From an uncultured Rhodospirillaceae bacterium (GTDB lineage Bacteria; Pseudomonadota; Alphaproteobacteria; MPNO01), in the NCBI GenBank assembly GCA_937916005.1, contig CALGIA010000115.1:1-11150 (forward strand): a stretch of DNA of 11,150 nucleotides. Reading direction: 5' to 3'. The notes under the pieces are model-generated. The model made no database searches, had not been told where the DNA came from, and was given only the letters and a program-made list of their open reading frames with translations. Positions 6,961 to 11,150 of the stretch are shown here, piece by piece (position 1 is the stretch's first letter; every line of letters starts with the position of its first letter). The position numbers and the translations under genes are program-made.

Positions 6961-7812
6961 ATGCCAGAACTTCCGGAAGTCGAAACTGTGCGCCGTGGCC
7001 TTGCCAATGTGATGGAAGGCCGGCCGCTCGCGCGGGTGCATGTCATGCGCCCGGATCTCCGATTCCCGTTCCCCGTTGGCATGGCGGAATCGTTGCAGGG
7101 CCGGGTCGTGACCCGGCTTGATCGCCGCGCCAAGTTTCTGCTTGTTCACTGTGATGACGGAACGGTGTTGATCATCCATCTCGGCATGTCGGGTCGCATG
7201 CTGATTGAGCCGGCGGAAGAACGCGCGGCTGCGGGGCCGGACCTGGTGATCGGGAAGCACGAGCACGTCATTTTCGAGGTCGGCAATGGCGCGTTGGTGC
7301 GCTTCATCGATCCGCGCCGCTTCGGCATGATGGATCTGGCCCATGAAAAAACCCTCCATAGCCATAAAATGCTGGTCAATCTGGGACCGGAACCGACCGG
7401 AGACGATTTTACCGGCCCCGTGCTGGCGGCCCGTCTCAAGGGAAAGCGAACACCCATCAAATCGGCGCTGCTCGACCAGCGCGTGGTCGCGGGGCTTGGC
7501 AATATCTATGTCTGCGAGGCTCTGTTCATGGCCGGGCTCTCGCCTCGACGGCTGGCGTCCACCATTCAGGGCCGCCGCGCCGATCGCCTTGCTCAGGCCA
7601 TAAGGCAGGTGCTGGCGGCGGCGATCGCGGCCGGTGGGTCCACAATCAGGGATCATGTCGCGCCATCGGGTGAAATCGGATATTTCCAGCATAGTTTCAA
7701 GGTCTATGGCCGCGAGGGAGAAAAATGCCCGGATTGTGACTGCGACGGCGCGATTCGCCGGCTGGTTCAATCCGGCCGCTCGAGTTTTTATTGTGCAGCG
7801 CGGCAACGCTGA
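6961..7812 (+). CDS. mutM: Formamidopyrimidine-DNA glycosylase with an incomplete zinc finger
   Basis: This bifunctional glycosylase/AP-lyase removes 8-oxoguanine and formamidopyrimidines from DNA. The start is fixed by MPELPEVETVRRG, because the proline after the initiator Met is the catalytic nucleophile, with Glu3 behind it. Lys58 in RRAKFL matches the conserved catalytic-domain lysine. The helix-two-turn-helix segment AGLGNIYVCEALF is at 177-189. The C-terminal finger has Cys256, an extra Cys259, Cys261, then 16 residues to Cys278. It ends FYCAARQR, so Arg281 stands where the usual fourth zinc ligand (FYCxxCQR) would be. The finger arginine (Arg273 in SGRSSFYC) is kept. The length of 283 residues is normal and the frame is intact. 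The small exported-protein gene follows after 15 bases and is probably cotranscribed. Confidence 0.94.
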   Translation: MPELPEVETVRRGLANVMEGRPLARVHVMRPDLRFPFPVGMAESLQGRVVTRLDRRAKFLLVHCDDGTVLIIHLGMSGRMLIEPAEERAAAGPDLVIGKHEHVIFEVGNGALVRFIDPRRFGMMDLAHEKTLHSHKMLVNLGPEPTGDDFTGPVLAARLKGKRTPIKSALLDQRVVAGLGNIYVCEALFMAGLSPRRLASTIQGRRADRLAQAIRQVLAAAIAAGGSTIRDHVAPSGEIGYFQHSFKVYGREGEKCPDCDCDGAIRRLVQSGRSSFYCAARQR

Positions 7813-7827
7813 TGTATTAGGCAGCGT

Positions 7828-8208
7828 ATGGAAATGAGCAAACCACGCCGTTTTCCGGCAATCGCGTGCATCGTGGCGATGTTCGCTGTATTTACCCCAT
7901 CTGGTCCCGTTTGGGCGGCGGATGGGTTTTTCAGCGGACTCCCCGATTTGCCGCTTATGCCGAGTCTCGGCGAAGATCGGGCGGCTGAGGTGGTTTTCGA
8001 CAAGCCCGAAGGCCGGATCGTGACGCTGACAGCCAGGGGCCGCGTTTCGCGCCAGTCCGTCATGGGGTACTATGCCCGCGCCCTGCCGCAACTCGGCTGG
8101 AAAATGGATCGGCCAGGGCGGTTCCGGCGTGATGGCGAAATCCTGCTCTTAACGACTTCCGGGACAGAGAAGGACCTTACGGTCCAAATTTCCCTTGCGC
8201 CCGAGTGA
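7828..8208 (+). CDS. Small exported protein of unknown function
   Basis: I do not recognise this 126-residue protein. It has a Sec-type signal peptide: basic KPRR at 5-8, a hydrophobic core at about 9-24, and a likely cleavage after Val-Trp-Ala at residue 30. The mature part, about 96 residues, should be periplasmic; there is no lipobox cysteine and no second membrane helix. It contains a short Leu/Pro-rich linker (GLPDLPLMPSLG), then a compact domain with VTLTARGRVS, YYARALPQLGW and RRDGEILLL. The aromatic and Leu-Gly-Trp positions look like a small folded domain. AGG lies six bases before the ATG at 7828; a second Met two codons later is a possible start. It sits 15 bases after mutM and 47 before the enoyl-CoA hydratase, in one direction, so it may be cotranscribed with both. 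Confidence 0.72.
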   Translation: MEMSKPRRFPAIACIVAMFAVFTPSGPVWAADGFFSGLPDLPLMPSLGEDRAAEVVFDKPEGRIVTLTARGRVSRQSVMGYYARALPQLGWKMDRPGRFRRDGEILLLTTSGTEKDLTVQISLAPE

Positions 8209-8218
8209 CAATATATGG

Positions 8219-8232
8219 CCCCCCCCCGGGGG
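8219..8232. repeat. Homopolymer tract of nine C followed by five G
   Basis: A run of nine cytosines runs directly into five guanines in the 47-base gap before the enoyl-CoA hydratase gene, 12 bases upstream of its Shine-Dalgarno sequence (AGGAG at 8245-8249). Long mononucleotide runs are prone to slippage and to sequencing error. It lies outside both coding frames, so any length change could only affect transcription or the leader. Confidence 0.85.
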
Positions 8233-8255
8233 ATTCGTATGAATAGGAGTTTTCA

Positions 8256-9032
8256 ATGACGTACGAGAATATCATCGTCGAACGCCGCGACGGTGTCGGT
8301 CTGATCACGCTCAACCGCCCCGAGGCGTTGAACGCATTGTCCTGCCCGTTGCTGCGCGATCTGGCGCAGGCGTTGGATGATCTGGAATCCGATAATCAAA
8401 TTGGCGCAATTGTCCTGACCGGATCGGAAAAAGCATTTGCCGCCGGCGCCGATATCAAGGAAATGCAGGAACAGACCTGGCCGGATCTCTATGTCGCGAA
8501 TTACATGACGGTCGATGGCGACCGGATGTCCCGCAGCCGAAAGCCCGTGATCGCCGCCGTGTCGGGTTATGCGCTGGGCGGCGGGTGTGAACTCGCCATG
8601 ATGTGCGATTTTATCCTCGCCTCGGAATCGGCGAAATTCGGACAGCCTGAAGTCACGCTGGGAATCACTCCCGGGTTGGGTGGCTCGCAGCGCCTGACCC
8701 GTTTCGTCGGAAAATCCAAGGCGATGGAGATGTGCCTGACCGGACGCATGATGGATGCCGAGGAAGCTGAGCGCACCGGGTTGGTCAGCCGCATCATCCC
8801 GGGCGATGGGCTTGTGGATGAGGCGATGAAAACGGCGACAAAGATCGCCGCTATGTCCACGCCCGTCACCATGATGATCAAAGAGGCCGTCAACCGGTCC
8901 TATGAGGTGACCCTCAGCGAAGGCGTCCGCTTTGAGAGGGTGATGTTCCAGGCGGCGTTCGGGACCGAAGATCAGTCGGAAGGCATGGCCGCCTTCGTCG
9001 AAAAGCGCAAACCGGTTTTTAAAAATCGCTGA
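8256..9032 (+). CDS. Enoyl-CoA hydratase/isomerase (crotonase family)
   Basis: This 258-residue soluble enzyme is a close match to mitochondrial-type short-chain enoyl-CoA hydratase, which adds water across trans-2-enoyl-CoA in beta-oxidation. The oxyanion-hole segment AAGADIKEM is at 62-70. YALGGGCELAMMCD at 105-118 carries the first catalytic glutamate (Glu112), and GQPEVTLGITPGLGGSQRL at 129-147 carries the second (Glu132). The presence of both glutamates favours true hydratase over isomerase or other crotonase activities. A strong Shine-Dalgarno sequence, AGGAG, lies six bases before the ATG. It is commonly found between mutM and rpsT in alphaproteobacteria, so the placement is ancestral and does not point to a dedicated pathway. 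No other beta-oxidation gene is present. The symbol is left open (fadB1, echA and paaF-like names are all in use). Confidence 0.93.
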   Translation: MTYENIIVERRDGVGLITLNRPEALNALSCPLLRDLAQALDDLESDNQIGAIVLTGSEKAFAAGADIKEMQEQTWPDLYVANYMTVDGDRMSRSRKPVIAAVSGYALGGGCELAMMCDFILASESAKFGQPEVTLGITPGLGGSQRLTRFVGKSKAMEMCLTGRMMDAEEAERTGLVSRIIPGDGLVDEAMKTATKIAAMSTPVTMMIKEAVNRSYEVTLSEGVRFERVMFQAAFGTEDQSEGMAAFVEKRKPVFKNR

Positions 9033-9078
9033 TTTATCAGTTACTTGCAGATGAAGCGGGACTCTATGTTTGAATTGC

Positions 9079-9107
9079 TTGACCGCAGCGCGGTGGGGCA
9101 TTAAAAC
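9079..9107 (+). promoter_or_regulatory. Likely sigma-70-type promoter for rpsT
   Basis: TTGACC (9079-9084), a 17-base spacer and TAAAAC (9102-9107) form a good promoter in the 115-base gap before rpsT. The expected transcription start is near 9114, giving a leader of about 34 bases. The -35 matches five of six consensus positions and the -10 four. A private promoter fits a ribosomal protein gene placed after a metabolic one. Confidence 0.6.
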
Positions 9108-9117
9108 ACGCCACCGC
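9090..9117. promoter_or_regulatory. 7-bp inverted repeat flanking the rpsT -10 element
   Basis: GCGGTGG (9090-9096) and CCACCGC (9111-9117) are perfectly complementary with 14 bases between them, which include the candidate rpsT -10. The left arm would lie upstream of the rpsT start point, so the hairpin cannot form in rpsT mRNA. It could form in readthrough RNA from the enoyl-CoA hydratase gene, where an AT-rich stretch (GTTATTTATTT) follows as in a weak terminator. An operator reading is the alternative. Confidence 0.4.
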
Positions 9118-9147
9118 AGTTATTTATTTGAACGCAGAGGCTAGTTT

Positions 9148-9411
9148 ATGGCTAACATCGAGTCGGCTAAGAAGCGTGTTCGTCGCAACGCTCGCCGCAC
9201 AATCGTCAACCATGCACGCATGGGCCGGATTCGCACCTTCATCAAACGGTTCGATTTGGCTATCGAGGGTGGCGACAAGGAAGTCGCTCAGCAGGCATTT
9301 AAGGCCGCGCAGCCGGAAATTATGCGCGGCGTTACGAAGGGCGTGTTGCATCGGAACACGGCATCGCGAAAAGTTTCCCGCATGTCGGCGAGAGTCAAAG
9401 CCCTTTCCTAG
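9148..9411 (+). CDS. rpsT: 30S ribosomal protein S20 (bS20)
   Basis: This 87-residue, strongly basic, helical protein binds 16S rRNA during small-subunit assembly. The start MANIESAKKRVRR, the NHARMGRIRTFIKR helix, and the C-terminal GVLHRNTASRKVSRM segment are diagnostic of S20, and the length is exactly typical. AGAGG lies seven bases before the ATG. It has its own promoter upstream and a strong hairpin terminator 45 bases after its stop, so it appears to be a single-gene transcription unit lying before dnaA. In other bacteria S20 synthesis is autoregulated at translation; nothing in this short leader lets me say that here. Confidence 0.98.
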   Translation: MANIESAKKRVRRNARRTIVNHARMGRIRTFIKRFDLAIEGGDKEVAQQAFKAAQPEIMRGVTKGVLHRNTASRKVSRMSARVKALS

Positions 9412-9456
9412 GACCCCGGTTTCTTTTTCCGTATCGTCGTATTCTGAGTTGTTTGG

Positions 9457-9487
9457 TCAGCGGGCTTCGGCCCGCTGATTTATTTCG
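9457..9487 (+). terminator. Rho-independent terminator after rpsT
   Basis: TCAGCGGGC (9457-9465), a TTCG tetraloop (9466-9469) and GCCCGCTGA (9470-9478) form a perfect 9-bp GC-rich stem, followed by TTTATTT. The cUUCGg loop is exceptionally stable. The T-run is short and broken by one A, but the stem strength makes termination likely. It separates rpsT from dnaA. Confidence 0.88.
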
Positions 9488-9548
9488 CCTGCACGACCAA
9501 AAAATTCCCGATTCATGAATTTATTTTGACGTTCACCGTTCGATCCAG

Positions 9549-9577
9549 TTGCAAGCTGTTTCGAGCGCGGTTACATT
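9549..9577 (+). promoter_or_regulatory. Candidate distal dnaA promoter
   Basis: TTGCAA (9549-9554), 17 bases and TACATT (9572-9577) match four of six consensus positions each. A transcript from here would have a leader of more than 350 bases before dnaA. This is a motif match only and could be chance in an AT-rich region. Confidence 0.3.
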
Positions 9578-9840
9578 GTACTCGTTGGGAGCGGTTGGGG
9601 AGGCTGTTCCTGTAATAAAAATACCGATTTTTACTTATTCAGTACAATCAATGTCTTGGCTGGGCTTCTCGGAGTTCTATTTGAGCTTGGCCGCATAAGT
9701 TGCTGATCAGTAAAGATGCAAGACTCATCCCGGGGCGAGATGGGGCAGATAGGTGGGGGGTCTTTAATATGAATTCCAGTTTTATGACCGGTCCGATGGT
9801 GGCTGGGTGCGTTTCGAGTGATCGGGATGGGCAAGCGTAT

Positions 9841-9869
9841 CGGACAGGGGTCCTCGCTGAAATTATAAA
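9841..9869 (+). promoter_or_regulatory. Candidate proximal dnaA promoter
   Basis: CGGACA (9841-9846), 17 bases and TATAAA (9864-9869) form the best pair close to dnaA. The -10 matches five of six positions and the -35 four. The start point would be near 9876, giving a leader of about 72 bases. The 12-bp repeats begin inside the -10 and run through the expected start point. Confidence 0.45.
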
Positions 9870-9901
9870 TTCACCTCTAAATTCAAGGCCAAATTCAACA
9901 A
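9866..9901 (+). repeat. Three tandem 12-bp AT-rich repeats before dnaA
   Basis: TAAATTCACCTC (9866-9877), TAAATTCAAGGC (9878-9889) and CAAATTCAACAA (9890-9901) are head-to-tail units that share AAATTCA at an exact 12-base period. They lie 46 bases before the dnaA start codon and overlap the candidate -10. They resemble iterons or AT-rich unwinding-element repeats. A role as protein-binding sites controlling dnaA is equally possible. They are not DnaA boxes. Confidence 0.7.
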
Positions 9902-9947
9902 TGATTTTAATGCCGGCGTCTTGCCTGTTTGAAGGAATAATCTGACG

Positions 9948-11150
9948 ATGGCTTTTGGGGGGGTTGCGCCACGCGTTGCGTCGCAATGGGCTCGGGTTCG
10001 TGGCGTGTTGCGGGCCGAGGTTGGCGAATCGGCGTATAAGAGCTGGCTGAAGCCCATGACGCTGCTTGAGGTGACCGCGGGCGTGGTGGTCATTTCGGTG
10101 CCGACCCGCTTCATGCGAGATTGGGTCGTCGGGCATTATGGCGACAGAATCAGCGAGCTTTGGATCGAAGAAGATAATTCCATCAGCACGATCGATGTCG
10201 TGATCCAGACCGAATCTGCGAGGGTGCAAAAGCCAACCGGCGCTTCGATCGGCGCGCCCGCCGATCCGGGGCCATTGTCCGGCGGGACTGCGCTACCGAC
10301 CTCGGCGGGCAGCAATGGCGACGACGAGTTCGGCGCCCAGCTTGATCCGCGGTTCGTGTTTGAAAATTTCGTTGTCGGCAAACCCAACGAGCTTGCTTAT
10401 GCCGCCGCGCGCTGGGTCGCGGATTCGGCAACGGCTACCTATAATCCTCTATTCCTTTATGGCGGCGTCGGGCTCGGCAAGACTCATTTGATGCATGCCA
10501 TCGCCTGGCATATCCGCCAACGCGAACCCGAACGCAAGGTCGCCTATATGTCGGCCGAAAAGTTCATGTATTATTTTATTCGCGCTCTACGTTTTCACGA
10601 CACGATGGCGTTCAAGGACCGGTTCCGCTCGGTCGATGTCCTGATGATCGACGATGTGCAATTCATTATCGGCAAGGAATCGACTCAGGAAGAATTCTTC
10701 CACACTTTCAATGCCCTGGTGGATAATCACCGGCAGGTTATTGTGTCGGCGGACAAATCACCCTCCGATCTGGAGGGAATGGAAGAACGGATGCGGTCCC
10801 GTCTCGGTTGGGGTCTGGTCGCCAATATTCATGCGACGACCTATGAATTGCGGGTTGGAATTCTGCAATCCAAGGCGGAACAGCTTCGCACGGACATTCC
10901 CGCCAAGGTCCTGGAATTTCTTGCCCATAAGATCACCACGAGCGTGCGCGAGCTCGAAGGCGCGCTCAATCGCGTGGTGGCCCATTCAACCCTTGTCGGG
11001 CGCGATATCACGCTCGAAACCTGCCAGGAAGTTCTGCACGACCTGCTGCGCGCCAGCGACCGGCGGATCACGATCGAGGAAATCCAGAAGCGCGTCGCCG
11101 AACATTTCAACATCCGGATGGCGGACATGCATTCTGCGCGCCGTTCCCGT
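9948..11150 (+). CDS. dnaA: Chromosomal replication initiator protein DnaA (3' end outside window)
   Basis: This is the AAA+ initiator that binds oriC DnaA boxes and opens the duplex. The first 401 residues are present and the frame is still open at the window edge. Domain I (WARVRGVLRAEVGESAYKSW) is at 14-33. A Gly/Ala/Pro-rich linker (domain II) runs about 92-128. Domain III begins near FVFENFVVGKPN (136-147) and carries Walker A GGVGLGKTH (172-180), Walker B LMIDDVQF (232-239), sensor I VSADKSP (266-272), the Box VII arginine finger in RSRLGWG (Arg285), and sensor II around Arg334 in VRELEGALNR. Domain IV, with the DNA-binding signature, is cut off. The ATG at 9948 is the only in-frame start after a stop at 9930; AAGGA lies 11 bases upstream. 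Codons 4-6 contain seven G in a row. Confidence 0.97.
   Translation, partial: MAFGGVAPRVASQWARVRGVLRAEVGESAYKSWLKPMTLLEVTAGVVVISVPTRFMRDWVVGHYGDRISELWIEEDNSISTIDVVIQTESARVQKPTGASIGAPADPGPLSGGTALPTSAGSNGDDEFGAQLDPRFVFENFVVGKPNELAYAAARWVADSATATYNPLFLYGGVGLGKTHLMHAIAWHIRQREPERKVAYMSAEKFMYYFIRALRFHDTMAFKDRFRSVDVLMIDDVQFIIGKESTQEEFFHTFNALVDNHRQVIVSADKSPSDLEGMEERMRSRLGWGLVANIHATTYELRVGILQSKAEQLRTDIPAKVLEFLAHKITTSVRELEGALNRVVAHSTLVGRDITLETCQEVLHDLLRASDRRITIEEIQKRVAEHFNIRMADMHSARRSR

Larger units (their letters stand above)
9488..9947 (+). other. Gene-free dnaA upstream region, AT-rich relative to its surroundings
   Basis: The 460 bases between the rpsT terminator and the dnaA ATG hold no credible gene: open frames here start at rare codons, lack ribosome-binding sites and have no family-like sequence. 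I see two promoter-like pairs, three tandem 12-bp repeats, a 10-bp palindrome (ATTCATGAAT, 9511-9520) and an imperfect 10-bp tandem (GTTGGGAGCG / GTTGGGGAGG near 9584-9603). I found no TTATNCACA DnaA box. The region most likely controls dnaA expression. An unrecognised small RNA cannot be excluded, but no second terminator hairpin is obvious. Confidence 0.6.

Noticed and set aside
6850..8091. A 413-codon open frame on the minus strand opposite mutM
   Set aside because: It is antisense to intact mutM and part of the exported-protein gene, and is rich in Arg/His as expected for a shadow frame.
9510..9726. Two GANTC (CcrM-type) methylation sites upstream of dnaA, at 9510-9514 and 9722-9726
   Set aside because: About two are expected by chance in a stretch this long, so there is no enrichment to support methylation control.
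9700..9945. An 81-codon open frame just before dnaA
   Set aside because: It starts at TTG with no ribosome-binding site, and its NSxx repeats are simply the translated 12-bp DNA repeats.
1..11150. Defence system, prophage, transposon or CRISPR array
   Set aside because: All recognised genes are housekeeping or common accessory families, and no terminal inverted repeats, integrase, transposase or regularly spaced direct repeats with spacers were seen.

Overview
This window reads as ordinary core chromosome of an alphaproteobacterium, most likely from Rhodospirillales or a related deep-branching order. The evidence is moderately high GC, bacterial-type ubiquinone genes (ubiE, ubiB), and the gene order dnaA - rpsT - enoyl-CoA hydratase - mutM - ubiE - ubiB - coaBC - dut, which I recall as conserved in many Alphaproteobacteria. 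I see no mobile element, tRNA, rRNA, CRISPR array or phage gene.

Layout. All genes left of about position 6930 are on the minus strand and all genes right of it are on the plus strand. The minus-strand genes, in transcription order, are ubiE, ubiB, coaBC, dut, an MFS exporter, a MoeB/ThiF-type E1-like adenylyltransferase and a DsrE-like protein. ubiE/ubiB are separated by 2 bases and moeB/dsrE by 1 base, so both pairs look translationally coupled. The plus-strand genes are mutM, a small exported protein of unknown function, an enoyl-CoA hydratase, rpsT with its own promoter and terminator, and dnaA, which runs off the right edge after 401 codons. The 37-base gap between ubiE and mutM is the divergence point and holds a perfect dyad.

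Function. The genes serve ubiquinone synthesis (UbiE methyltransferase, UbiB atypical kinase/ATPase), coenzyme A synthesis (CoaBC), dUTP removal and pyrimidine supply (Dut), oxidative DNA repair (MutM), fatty-acyl metabolism (enoyl-CoA hydratase), translation (S20), replication initiation (DnaA), and sulfur transfer or molybdopterin activation (MoeB-like plus DsrE-like).

I did not find a convincing new system. The points most worth checking are: MutM lacks the fourth zinc-finger cysteine; three tandem 12-bp AT-rich repeats lie in the leader just before dnaA; an inverted pair of DnaA-box-like 9-mers lies upstream of dut; a perfect 14-bp tandem duplication carries the moeB ribosome-binding site; and the coupled MoeB-like/DsrE-like pair may form a sulfur-relay module. 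The 536-base dnaA upstream region is AT-rich with no recognisable DnaA box, so it does not look like a standard oriC.
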